From positions 1 to 64,000 of the forward strand of contig CAZSSH010000008.1 in NCBI GenBank assembly GCA_964609825.1: DNA of 64,000 nucleotides, given 5' to 3'. Below the pieces are notes generated by a model, which did no database searches, was not told where the DNA came from, and was given only the letters and a program-made list of their open reading frames with translations. The stretch's first letter is position 1; every line of letters begins with the position of its first letter. Positions 10,004-17,065 of the stretch are shown piece after piece. The DNA comes from CAZSSH01 sp964609825. GTDB taxonomy: Bacteria > Verrucomicrobiota > Lentisphaeria > Victivallales > Victivallaceae. Made by a program: the position numbers and the translations under genes.

Positions 10004-10055
10004 TATATTATACCGTAACTGCATCAAAATGTCAATACACATTGTATCTTTTTTT
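10004..10055 (-). promoter_or_regulatory. Promoter and palindromic operator, copy 1 (regulator gene)
   Basis: Minus strand: -35 TTGACA, a 17-bp spacer, -10 TATAAT. Overlapping the upstream edge of the -35 box is the palindrome ATACA-CAT-TGTAT. The 52-bp block is repeated at 11105-11156 with three differences, so the two transcription units probably share one repressor. Confidence 0.85.
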
Positions 10056-10093
10056 CATTAATTCATCGAGTCCGGCATTCAGATACGTATTTT

Positions 10094-11026
10094 TTACCGG
10101 CCGACCGGGGCCGCCGTTGTTTTTGGATCCCGCGGCTGTTTGTAATCGGCAAATGTTTTGGCGGCGATATCGCGCAAAAAGGCGGCGTCCTCCGGGTTCA
10201 CCCACTGCGGGACATAAGCAATTTTGCGCGGATCCTTATGAAACAAAAAGGCAAACCAAACGCAGGCTTGCAAATAACTGCCGCGCGCATTGAGATGTTT
10301 GAGATCATAGCTTTGGGTATAGCCGCCCTCTTTGTTTTTGTTCCAGTATATTTCAATATAAAACGACCCGGGAGTGGTATCGGGGTTTTCCGGATACTTG
10401 AAGCCGGAGATATCGACACGCTTGGCGGGCTTGATAAATTTCACCGGCTGAGTCGCCAGCGCGAGCTCCACCGCCTTGCCCACCGGAATCACCCGAAACT
10501 GATATTTTTTGCCGTAAAAGTCGTAGGCTTTATAAATCCCGTCAAACATTTTTGCCGGGTCAAGTTTGCCGTTGTCAAAAAAAACATGGTCATCGCGGTA
10601 CGCCCAAGTCATCTGCAGCACGATTTCGGCCTGCGGTGCGTATTTATGGACATAGGCGACCAAATTGGCCAAATACGGCTCAAAAGAATTGATTTCAAAG
10701 CTTTGATTGCTGACCTGATGCAAAGTTACGATATCCCATTTGTCCGACTCTAATTTCTCTTTGAGCGTGTATTTGCCGCCGTAGGGCTTGTAATTACCGT
10801 TGGCCTCGCACTTGCCAATCTCCTCCCAGTGGCGCTGCAGCGAGCAGCCGCCGATATTAGCGCGGTCGAGCTTGAGCTCGCAACCCGGTACCGATTCAAC
10901 AATTTGCGGCAGATCGCGAAACACGCTGTCGGCAAAGCTGTTGCCAATGGTCAATACCTTAAGTTCTCCTCCGGCCGTGAGCGTAAAAACAGCCAATAGT
11001 ACAACCATGATCATTCCCGTTTTCAT
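10094..11026 (-). CDS. Secreted DUF4886 / SGNH-hydrolase-like protein
   Basis: 310 residues. The ATG at 11024-11026 is chosen because GGGAGG lies 8 bases upstream; an in-frame extension to 11059 lacks such a site. A signal peptide covers about residues 1-19. The mature protein starts with VLTIGNSFADSV, the GNS(F) block of SGNH-like hydrolases and the hallmark of DUF4886, and continues with WDIVTLHQVSNQSF and VLQMTWAY. Members of this family are found beside polysaccharide-degrading enzymes and are suspected esterases; no activity is established from sequence. It has its own copy of the operator-promoter of the downstream regulator, so it belongs to that regulon. Confidence 0.75.
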   Translation of the reverse strand: MKTGMIMVVLLAVFTLTAGGELKVLTIGNSFADSVFRDLPQIVESVPGCELKLDRANIGGCSLQRHWEEIGKCEANGNYKPYGGKYTLKEKLESDKWDIVTLHQVSNQSFEINSFEPYLANLVAYVHKYAPQAEIVLQMTWAYRDDHVFFDNGKLDPAKMFDGIYKAYDFYGKKYQFRVIPVGKAVELALATQPVKFIKPAKRVDISGFKYPENPDTTPGSFYIEIYWNKNKEGGYTQSYDLKHLNARGSYLQACVWFAFLFHKDPRKIAYVPQWVNPEDAAFLRDIAAKTFADYKQPRDPKTTAAPVGR

Positions 11027-11104
11027 CAACATAACCTCCCGGCTGATTCCGCCGCACATTTAACTTGACGGTAAAAATACATACAACAAATACGCAACTA
11101 CACG

Positions 11105-11156
11105 TATATTATACCGTAACTGCATCAAAAAGTCAATACGGATTGTATCTTTTTTT
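11105..11156 (-). promoter_or_regulatory. Promoter and operator, copy 2 (DUF4886 gene)
   Basis: Minus strand: -35 TTGACT, 17-bp spacer, -10 TATAAT, with the operator ATACG-GAT-TGTAT, one mismatch from the perfect palindrome in copy 1. The block matches 10004-10055 at 49 of 52 positions. It lies within the 334-base interval 11027-11360 that has no coding gene. The rest of that interval holds a divergent promoter and a 5' leader. Confidence 0.85.
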
Positions 11157-11190
11157 GAACTTTTTTTATTTTCCTCTGCTAAACTTGCGA

Positions 11191-11218
11191 TTGCATTTTT
11201 CAAAATTTGTGTTATTTT
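11191..11218 (+). promoter_or_regulatory. Promoter of the surface-repeat gene pair
   Basis: TTGCAT (11191-11196), 16-bp spacer and TATTTT (11213-11218). The predicted start near 11225 gives a leader of about 135 bases before the ATG at 11361, long for this window. Confidence 0.55.
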
Positions 11219-11357
11219 ATTGGAGGAAAGCTGAAAAAATCGACAAAATTAAGGTTGGCTGCGGGAGAAACTGTTGAGGAATCACGGGCGGTGCAACCAT
11301 TTTTTATGTCTTGATGATTTCGGCTTGTAACAAACCCAACAATTTTATTGGAGGAAA
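11214..11357 (+). repeat. 16-bp direct repeat carrying a ribosome-binding site, flanking the 5' leader
   Basis: The 16 bases ATTTTATTGGAGGAAA occur exactly at 11214-11229 and again at 11342-11357; the second copy is the Shine-Dalgarno of the gene at 11361. After the first copy, a CTG codon starts a short frame beginning Leu-Lys-Lys that stops near 11313. The leader also contains GGTTG...CAACC complementarity (from about 11254 to 11298). This looks like a partial duplication of the gene start or a regulatory leader peptide; neither is proven. Confidence 0.5.
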
Positions 11358-11360
11358 AAA

Positions 11361-11861
11361 ATGAAAAAACTCGTCGTCCTTTGTTCATTGCTGGCCGCGG
11401 TCGCTCTGGCCGCTGCCGAAGTGAAACCGGCCGCGCCTGCCCCGGCGGCTGCCGCGCCGACTGCTGCTCCGGCCGCTGTAGCGCCCGCCGCTCAGGAGTG
11501 GGACATTTTGCAATTCGGCTTTGCGCCGGAGTATCCGACTTATCAAAATGACGTTGCGGTCTACGGTTTCCGTCTCGGCGCCCCCTTGTGCGGCGGCAAA
11601 GCTCCGGTCACCGGCATTGAGGGCGCGGTGCTCGGCACCAGCTCCAATCAGGTCAACGGCGTCCAATTCGGTCTCTGCGCGGCGATTGCCAACGAGATTA
11701 CCGGCCTCCAGGGTTCTTTTTACAACGAAGCCAAAAACGTCAACGGCGTCCAACTGGGGATCATCAACGTGACCAAAGGCAAAGGGCTTCAACTCGGCTT
11801 GGTCAATTTCACCGAGGGCGGCATGCTGCCCTGGTGTGTGTTATTTAATTACAAATTTTAA
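11361..11861 (+). CDS. Secreted glycine-rich surface-repeat protein (LA_2272-like)
   Basis: 166 residues. A signal peptide (1-19, LAAVALAAAE) is followed by an Ala/Pro-rich linker (residues 20-46), then short degenerate repeats of the form NGVQxGxxN (VNGVQFGLCAA, ITGLQGSFYNEA, VNGVQLGIINV, GLQLGLVNF). Such repeats occur in the LA_2272-type surface-repeat family and suggest a beta-solenoid or beta-barrel-like exported protein. It ends with a Phe, as many outer-membrane proteins do. First of two tandem paralogs, both ending with a (T/I)EGG(M/V)LP segment and NYKF or NFSM. Function unknown. Confidence 0.7.
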   Translation: MKKLVVLCSLLAAVALAAAEVKPAAPAPAAAAPTAAPAAVAPAAQEWDILQFGFAPEYPTYQNDVAVYGFRLGAPLCGGKAPVTGIEGAVLGTSSNQVNGVQFGLCAAIANEITGLQGSFYNEAKNVNGVQLGIINVTKGKGLQLGLVNFTEGGMLPWCVLFNYKF

Positions 11862-11876
11862 TTGAGGAATGTTGAA

Positions 11877-12533
11877 ATGAAAAAACTGTTATTTTTTGCC
11901 CTGTCATTCGCTTTTACGGCGGCGTTGACCGTCCAAGCCGATGATGAAAAGTGGACGCCGTTTCAGGCGGCATTTTTCCCCAACTTCCCATCCTACTCTT
12001 ACAACTCCAACGTCAACGGGATCAAAAGCGGCTGGCCGATGTGCTCCGGGATCGGTAAAGTCAAAGGCTTGGAAATTTCCTGGTTTTACTCCGGCACCGA
12101 CCACATCAACGGCGCGCAATTGAGCTGGATCAGCTGTGCCAACAAGGATCTCTACGGGGCTCAGGGCTGCTTTATTTTTAACTATAGCGAAAGCAGTCTC
12201 ATCGGGGTCCAAGCCTCGTTTGTCAACGTCTCCGGCGATGTCAAAGGCTTGCAGGCCAGCGCCTTTAACTACTCCGGCAATATGCATGGATTCCAGCCCG
12301 GCTTGATCGGCAATATCAGCGAAGACCTTAACGGCTGCCAAATGGGTATCTTTAACGTCGCCAACAAAACCAAAGGCTTCCAAGCCGGCGCGGTCAATGC
12401 CGCCGACGAACTCAACGGCATGCAGCTGGGCGTGGTCAATACCGCTAAAAATCGCGGTGTGCAATTTGGTCTTGTGAACTATATCGAGGGCGGCGTACTG
12501 CCCGTATTCCCGCTTTTTAACTTCAGCATGTAA
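11877..12533 (+). CDS. Secreted surface-repeat protein, paralog of the preceding gene
   Basis: 218 residues from the ATG at 11877, with GAGG nine bases upstream; a TTG at 11862 would also be in frame but has no site. A signal peptide covers residues 1-21 (TVQA). Roughly seven degenerate repeats follow (HINGAQLSWIS, LYGAQGCFIFN, LIGVQASFVNV, VKGLQASAFNY, LNGCQMGIFNV, TKGFQAGAVNA, LNGMQLGVVNT). The N-terminal FFPNFPSYSYNSNVNG corresponds to FAPEYPTYQNDVAVYG in the upstream protein. Sixteen bases separate the two genes, so they are co-transcribed and end at the strong terminator at 12547. Function unknown; probably surface-exposed. Confidence 0.7.
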   Translation: MKKLLFFALSFAFTAALTVQADDEKWTPFQAAFFPNFPSYSYNSNVNGIKSGWPMCSGIGKVKGLEISWFYSGTDHINGAQLSWISCANKDLYGAQGCFIFNYSESSLIGVQASFVNVSGDVKGLQASAFNYSGNMHGFQPGLIGNISEDLNGCQMGIFNVANKTKGFQAGAVNAADELNGMQLGVVNTAKNRGVQFGLVNYIEGGVLPVFPLFNFSM

Positions 12534-12546
12534 GTTATCACAGCGC

Positions 12547-12586
12547 AAAAACCCTCCGACGGTTAACCGTCGGAGGGTTTTTTCTT
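12547..12586 (+). terminator. Strong rho-independent terminator of the surface-repeat operon
   Basis: A perfect inverted repeat spans 12547-12580 (AAAACCCTCCGACGG mirrored around TTAA), followed by TTCTTT. Its sequence symmetry means it could also work on the minus strand. Confidence 0.92.
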
Positions 12587-12611
12587 TCCACACGCCAGTC
12601 ACAAAAGCGAC

Positions 12612-12641
12612 AAAAAAAACGCCGGCCACATGGACCGGCGT
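12612..12641 (-). terminator. Terminator of the psd-pssA-epimerase operon
   Basis: GC-rich stem ACGCCGG...CCGGCGT (12619-12641) followed on the minus strand by a run of eight T (12612-12619), 15 bases after the epimerase stop codon. Confidence 0.88.
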
Positions 12642-12655
12642 CTGGTTGTCAGGCG

Positions 12656-13618
12656 TTACCCTTGGATGCTCGCTTTGACATCGTCAATGATGTTTTCAAG
12701 CGTAAGCTCGGGTTTCCAGCCGAGGAGATTGTTAATCAACGTGGTGTCGGGCATCCGGCGCTGCATGTCCTCAAAGCCTTTTTCATAGGCTTTTTCGTAC
12801 GGGATGTACTCAATGGTCGATTGGCTGCCGGTGCGCTCAATGACCATCTTGGCCAAATCCTCAATGGAGATGCTGCGCTGGCTCCCGATGTTGTAAATAT
12901 TGCCGTAAGTGGCGGTGTTGCCCACCAACCCCATCAATGCGCGCACCACATCCAACACGTGACAAAAACAGCGCGACTGGCTACCGTTGCCGTAAACCTG
13001 CAAGGGCTCGTTGTTAAGGGCCTTGGTGACAAAGCGCGGCACCACCATCCCGTACATCCCGGTCTGACGCGGGCCGACGGTGTTGAAAAAGCGCACCACC
13101 GTCCCGGGCAGATTGACCGACTTGTGAAACGCCATCACGTAAAACTCATCCAAAAGTTTGCTGCAGGCATACGACCAGCGTGAATTGAAAGACGAGCCGA
13201 TCACCAGATCGTCGGTTTCTTTAAACTTGGGATTGGTGGATTTGCCGTAAACTTCGCTCGTCGAGGCGACGATAATCCGTTTGTTGTGCTGAGCGGCCAG
13301 GCGCAGCACGTTTTCGGTGCCGTGGACGTTGGTGATGATCGTCCGCACGGGGTCCTTGACTACCAGCTCGACGCCGACAGCCGCCGCGAGGTGAAAAATC
13401 GCGTCGCAGTTGGGCACGACTTCGGCCAAGACAAGGGGATTCTCCACAATGTCGTTTTCGATCACCGTAAGACCGGGGTGACCGGCGACCGCTTCCAAAT
13501 TTTTCCGCGACCCGGTCGAAAAGTTATCGATCACGGTGACCTTGTCGCCGCGTGTGAGCAATGCCTCGGTAAGATGCCCGCCGATGAATCCGGCGCCGCC
13601 GGTGATCAAATAATGCAT
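12656..13618 (-). CDS. NAD-dependent sugar-nucleotide epimerase/dehydratase (extended SDR)
   Basis: 320 residues. The Rossmann signature GGAGFIGGHL is at residues 7-16, and the catalytic YxxxK is in SYACSKLLDEFY near 150. STSEVYG and VRFFNTVGPRQTGMYGM are typical of UDP-glucose 4-epimerase / UDP-glucuronate decarboxylase relatives. It probably interconverts or decarboxylates UDP-sugars for cell-surface glycans; the exact reaction cannot be read from sequence alone. It is last in an operon with pssA and psd, 19 bases after pssA. Cytoplasmic. Confidence 0.85.
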   Translation of the reverse strand: MHYLITGGAGFIGGHLTEALLTRGDKVTVIDNFSTGSRKNLEAVAGHPGLTVIENDIVENPLVLAEVVPNCDAIFHLAAAVGVELVVKDPVRTIITNVHGTENVLRLAAQHNKRIIVASTSEVYGKSTNPKFKETDDLVIGSSFNSRWSYACSKLLDEFYVMAFHKSVNLPGTVVRFFNTVGPRQTGMYGMVVPRFVTKALNNEPLQVYGNGSQSRCFCHVLDVVRALMGLVGNTATYGNIYNIGSQRSISIEDLAKMVIERTGSQSTIEYIPYEKAYEKGFEDMQRRMPDTTLINNLLGWKPELTLENIIDDVKASIQG

Positions 13619-13637
13619 AGTTTCCGTCCTTATCTAT

Positions 13638-14453
13638 CTAAGCTGTTTTATGCTTAAAAATCAATTGCCAGAGCCAAATTGCCGGGCCCCAGAGAATATA
13701 TCCGGTGACCCAAAAGGTCAACGCTTCGACTTTAAAAATTGCCACCGTAAAGAGTACAACGACCAACATCAGCATCCGCTTGGGATTGCGCTTGACCGAC
13801 ATCAGCCATTTGCCCATATGGGTATACGGTATCTTGCTGACCATCAGCAAGCCCAAAAAGGCCGCGTAAATCGGCAGCATGTAAGACAAAAAGCGAATGT
13901 CGATTTCGGCATGACGGGCAAACAACACCACCACACAGATCGCGGAGGCGGCGCCGGGCGACGGCAAGCCGGAGAATTTGTCGCCGCTTTTTTTCTCCAG
14001 CATCGCGTGTACGTTATACGTCGCAAGGCGCAAGGCGGCACACCCCAAATAAATCGAGCACAAGAGATAAACAATGATTTCCTGCGTCCGGTCAAGCGCC
14101 CAATCGCGTAAAAAGTGGGTCATGATCGCGACCAGCGTCGCCGGCGCGAGACCAAAGGTCACCATATCGGACAACGAGTCCATCTGGATGCCGTGCATGC
14201 TTGCCGCATTAAACAACCGCGCGGCAAAACCGTCCATGGCATCAAAAATCATCGCGAAAAAGATAATCCAGGCGCTGATGGCAAACACGTTGATTGCCTG
14301 CATCTGCTGATAGTTGCTGAGCTCATAGGCGCGCAAAGTGTACAGCACGGCGGCAAAGCCGCACAACGAGTTGCACAAGGTTAAAATATTGGGCACCCAT
14401 TTCAGGAAACGGTTGTTTTTGACGAATTCGCTGACTCTTTTGCGCACTGACAT
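13638..14453 (-). CDS. pssA: CDP-diacylglycerol-serine O-phosphatidyltransferase
   Basis: 271 residues, multi-pass membrane protein. The CDP-alcohol phosphotransferase motif is intact: DAMDGFAARLFNA, then GIQMDSLSDMVTFG, giving the DG-x2-AR-x8-G-x3-D-x3-D pattern. It makes phosphatidylserine from CDP-diacylglycerol and serine in the inner membrane; the adjacent psd product decarboxylates it to phosphatidylethanolamine. The start ATG overlaps the psd stop by one base (TAATG), so the two are coupled. Confidence 0.93.
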   Translation of the reverse strand: MSVRKRVSEFVKNNRFLKWVPNILTLCNSLCGFAAVLYTLRAYELSNYQQMQAINVFAISAWIIFFAMIFDAMDGFAARLFNAASMHGIQMDSLSDMVTFGLAPATLVAIMTHFLRDWALDRTQEIIVYLLCSIYLGCAALRLATYNVHAMLEKKSGDKFSGLPSPGAASAICVVVLFARHAEIDIRFLSYMLPIYAAFLGLLMVSKIPYTHMGKWLMSVKRNPKRMLMLVVVLFTVAIFKVEALTFWVTGYILWGPAIWLWQLIFKHKTA

Positions 14454-15136
14454 TATTTGACTTCCGCTATGACGGTCTCACCGCCGTAAACCTTGTCGCC
14501 GATCTTGACTTTGATCTCAATATTATCATCCACAGGCAAATAAAGCTCGGTCCGCGAGCCGAATTTGATCATACCGTAAATTTCACCCTTGGTCAGTTGA
14601 CGGCCGGGCTGGACGGGACAGACGATGCGCCGGGCGATGGCGCCGGAAATCTGGCGCACCGCCATCGGGAACTCCTTGCCGTCTGCCTTGGCCAAGCCGG
14701 CAATGGTCATCGCCTCATTTTCCTTGATACACCCCGCGTCGCGGGCATCAAGATAGCGCCCCTCACGGTAAAATTTGCTCTCAACCTTGAGCTCCGCCGG
14801 AGCCCGGTTAACGTGAACATTAAACACCGACAAAAAAATCCCGACGCGCTTGGCGCGGCCGTGAAAGGGCGGGAAATTGAAATCTTCGACAATCCCGATG
14901 TCCTTGACCACCCCGTCGGCGGGGCTCACCAGCGCATTGGGCGCCGCCGGAATCTTGCGCGAAGGATTGCGAAAAAAAGCAGCGATGCCCAAAAAGAACA
15001 ACAGCGCCAATGCGCCCAGCACCGCCGCGGTCACATGGTACCCTGCCCGGCAAATGAAATAACAAATCACCAAAACAATTATCGCCATCATCATGGCAAA
15101 GCCCCACTCGCGGATACCATACCGGGTCAACGTCAT
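14453..15136 (-). CDS. psd: Phosphatidylserine decarboxylase, short (PSD-A) type
   Basis: 227 residues, the length of the short archaeal-type PSD. The N-terminus has two membrane segments (about 13-50). The proenzyme self-cleavage motif is KFGSRTELYLP near the C-terminus: cleavage between Gly193 and Ser194 would turn the serine into the pyruvoyl cofactor and leave a 34-residue alpha chain. NALVSPADGVV and FLSVFNVHVNRAP are family-conserved. It converts phosphatidylserine to phosphatidylethanolamine. First gene of the operon, with a clear promoter at 15174-15202. Confidence 0.93.
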   Translation of the reverse strand: MTLTRYGIREWGFAMMMAIIVLVICYFICRAGYHVTAAVLGALALLFFLGIAAFFRNPSRKIPAAPNALVSPADGVVKDIGIVEDFNFPPFHGRAKRVGIFLSVFNVHVNRAPAELKVESKFYREGRYLDARDAGCIKENEAMTIAGLAKADGKEFPMAVRQISGAIARRIVCPVQPGRQLTKGEIYGMIKFGSRTELYLPVDDNIEIKVKIGDKVYGGETVIAEVK

Positions 15137-15173
15137 TCTTTATTTTCCTTGTATTGATTTTGCTTCATCATTT

Positions 15174-15202
15174 AATATAGCCTGATATCCCGGATTTTAC
15201 AA
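15174..15202 (-). promoter_or_regulatory. Promoter of the psd-pssA-epimerase operon
   Basis: Minus strand: -35 TTGTAA (15197-15202), 17-bp spacer, -10 TATATT (15174-15179). The start codon at 15136 follows after a leader of about 30 bases with GGAAAATAAAGA before it. Confidence 0.75.
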
Positions 15203-15243
15203 GTAGGCATTTCGCATCTTCGCATCAGGCATTTTTTGCGGGC

Positions 15244-15376
15244 AAAAAAATACCGCCGGGAAATCCCGACGGTCCGCAAAAAGAAAGCAGGCCTTATATC
15301 TCGCTGAAACTGAAAGTACGATAAGCTCAAAAGAGAGCCCGATGCATAAATTGTTCCGAGATTAACCTGCTTTCTG
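15244..15376 (-). ncRNA. Candidate independently transcribed structured small RNA (unknown family)
   Basis: About 133 bases between a promoter (15383-15410) and a rho-independent terminator. The 5' and 3' parts pair: AGAAAGCAGG/CCTGCTTTCT (plus-strand 15366-15375 with 15282-15291, 10 perfect bp), then UUA/UAA, then AUCUCG/CGAGAU (15357-15362 with 15298-15303). Inside is a smaller hairpin, GGGCUC/GAGCUU around UCUUUU. A separate terminator hairpin (15252-15260 with 15265-15273) precedes a seven-T run (15244-15250). Long end-pairing with an internal loop resembles the layout of 6S RNA but is much shorter, and I see no 4.5S/SRP signature. The family is unassigned. Confidence 0.7.
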
Positions 15377-15382
15377 GTACTC

Positions 15383-15410
15383 AATATATATCTTTTTTTA
15401 TGCTTTTCAA
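15383..15410 (-). promoter_or_regulatory. Promoter of the small RNA
   Basis: Minus strand: -35 TTGAAA (15405-15410), 16-bp spacer, -10 TATATT (15383-15388). The expected start near 15376 coincides with the first base of the long closing stem. Confidence 0.7.
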
Positions 15411-15483
15411 GCCAAAGTGTGTTAAAAATATGTAAAAAAATCGCACCGTCGCCTCGAAATAGGGCAAACGGCACAATACCGGA

Positions 15484-15942
15484 TCAAGGCTTGTCCGACT
15501 TGTACTTGATGAATTCGGCGGTCAATATCCGCCGATAAAGGTTGGTGGTCGGACCGTCGCCCTGATAAGACTGAAAGTCGCGGAGGACGGCACTGGTACT
15601 GCTGTTCTCCGAGTCGGCAAAGCCGGGAACGCTGAAATCGCTGCGCATCGGAACATCGGCATCCTCCAGCGCCACCTTTTCGCCGGTGATCAGCACCGCG
15701 TCGGCGCCGTACTCCATCGCCCGGTCAAGCAATTTTTGCTCCATTTGGTCACGGCTCACATTGTCGTAATCGGCGCTGACTTTGGCCATGCCCAAAACGT
15801 CATAGGGATACTCGATTTTTTGATTTTGCTCAAACAGTGTCACTTCTTTGGAAGGCTCGTCAAGTTTGCGACCGTCATAACTGAAATGGATGCACCCGGT
15901 CAACATCAACGCCGCAGCCAAAGCCGACAAATATTTTTTCAT
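15484..15942 (-). CDS. Small lipoprotein of unknown function
   Basis: 152 residues with a lipoprotein signal: MKKYLSALAAALMLTGC, giving a lipid-modified Cys17. The mature part has VLGMAKVSADYDNVSRDQM followed by LLDRAMEYGADAVLITG, a pattern that occurs in small envelope lipoproteins with a YbjQ-like alpha/beta fold; that comparison is weak. It is monocistronic and divergent from dapA. Predicted to be anchored in the outer or inner membrane. No function is proposed. Confidence 0.75.
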   Translation of the reverse strand: MKKYLSALAAALMLTGCIHFSYDGRKLDEPSKEVTLFEQNQKIEYPYDVLGMAKVSADYDNVSRDQMEQKLLDRAMEYGADAVLITGEKVALEDADVPMRSDFSVPGFADSENSSTSAVLRDFQSYQGDGPTTNLYRRILTAEFIKYKSDKP

Positions 15943-16033
15943 AAAAGTTCCTGCTATTGTTTATCATGACACTTAATTCGTTTATAAAATAGGATGAAAA
16001 CCGCAAATTTTCAAATCAAAATCAAAAAAATGA

Positions 16034-16061
16034 TTGATTTTTCCGCATAAAGCGTTATTTT
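16034..16061 (+). promoter_or_regulatory. Promoter of dapA
   Basis: TTGATT (16034-16039), 16-bp spacer, TATTTT (16056-16061), followed by a leader of about 42 bases with TTTGGAGAG before the ATG at 16110. Confidence 0.55.
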
Positions 16062-16109
16062 ATATAGGTATATTTATTTTTTGGGTTATTTTTTTGGAGA
16101 GCAGCAATT

Positions 16110-16985
16110 ATGGAATTCAGAGGTGTTTATACCGCATTGGTCACCCCGTTTAAGGATGGACAAGTCGATTGGCAGTGCCTGCGGAAATTGGTGGAGTTTC
16201 AAGTACAGGGCAACGTCGCCGGGATCGTCCCGGTAGGCACGACCGGGGAGTCCCCCACCTTGAGCTGCAAAGAGCACCTTAAAGTCATTGAGACCGTGAT
16301 CGAAGTGGCCAACGGCCGTTGTCAGATCATCGCCGGCACCGGCGCCAACTCGACCGAGGAAGCCATCGAGCTTACCATCGAGGCCAAAAAATTGGGTGCC
16401 GACGCGACCTTGCAAGTCTCCCCCTATTACAACAAGCCGACCCAGGAGGGTCTTTACCGGCATTTTTCGGTGATCGCCGACAAAGTCGGGCTCCCGGTCA
16501 TGCTTTATAACGTCCCCGGCCGCAGCGGCGTCGCCATTGCCGAAACGACCGTGGCGCGTTTGGCCAAAAACCCGAAGATCTTGGCGATTAAAGAGGCGGC
16601 CGGCAGCGTGGACCGCGTTTCGGCGATCCTCGATTTGTGCAACATTGCCGTGTTGTCCGGTGACGACTCGCTCACGTTACCCATGATGTCCGTGGGGGCC
16701 TCGGGCGTCGTCAGCGTGGCCTCCAATCTGATCCCGTCCGAGTTGACCGAGATGGTTGAGGCGTATGCCAACGGCAATGCGGCCGAGGCCTTAAAGCTGC
16801 ACCAAAAATACTACGGGCTCTTCCGCGATCTCTTTATCGAGACCAATCCGATCCCGGTCAAAGCGGCGATGGCCATGACCGGCTTGCTGCATGAGGAGTA
16901 CCGTCTGCCGCTCTGCGAAATGTCGGAGGCCAACCGCGAAAAGCTGCTGGCGACCGTCAAAAAATGCGGTCTCTTGCACCGTTAA
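16110..16985 (+). CDS. dapA: 4-hydroxy-tetrahydrodipicolinate synthase
   Basis: 291 residues, standard length. All key residues match the E. coli numbering: Thr44-Thr45 in GTTGESPT, Tyr133 in YNVPGRSG, and the Schiff-base Lys161 in AIKEAAGS. It condenses pyruvate with aspartate semialdehyde, the first committed step to diaminopimelate and lysine, in the cytoplasm. Monocistronic, with its own promoter and the terminator at 17013-17040; no other dap genes lie nearby. Confidence 0.97.
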   Translation: MEFRGVYTALVTPFKDGQVDWQCLRKLVEFQVQGNVAGIVPVGTTGESPTLSCKEHLKVIETVIEVANGRCQIIAGTGANSTEEAIELTIEAKKLGADATLQVSPYYNKPTQEGLYRHFSVIADKVGLPVMLYNVPGRSGVAIAETTVARLAKNPKILAIKEAAGSVDRVSAILDLCNIAVLSGDDSLTLPMMSVGASGVVSVASNLIPSELTEMVEAYANGNAAEALKLHQKYYGLFRDLFIETNPIPVKAAMAMTGLLHEEYRLPLCEMSEANREKLLATVKKCGLLHR

Positions 16986-17012
16986 AATATAAAGGCCAAA
17001 AATCGAAACAAA

Positions 17013-17040
17013 AAAAATCCGGGACTTTTCCCGGATTTTT
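17013..17040. terminator. Bidirectional terminator between dapA and the GH130 gene
   Basis: AAAAATCCGGG/CCCGGATTTTT (17013-17023 with 17030-17040) around ACTTTT, with A and T runs on both sides. It serves dapA on plus and the convergent GH130 gene on minus. Confidence 0.92.
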
Positions 17041-17065
17041 TTATTATCGGCAAAAGCATTAATGC

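Noticed and set aside
11219..11360. 5' leader considered as a cyclic-di-GMP or other known riboswitch
   Set aside because: The conserved core sequences of the known classes I could recall are absent; only weak complementarity is present.
15244..15376. Identification of the small RNA as 6S, SRP (4.5S) or tmRNA
   Set aside because: Too short for 6S or tmRNA, and the conserved SRP loop bases and tmRNA tRNA-like ends are not present.
15172..15474. A 100-codon minus-strand open frame between psd and the lipoprotein gene
   Set aside because: It runs straight through the small-RNA promoter, stem and terminator, has no ribosome site and no recognisable family; the RNA explanation is better.
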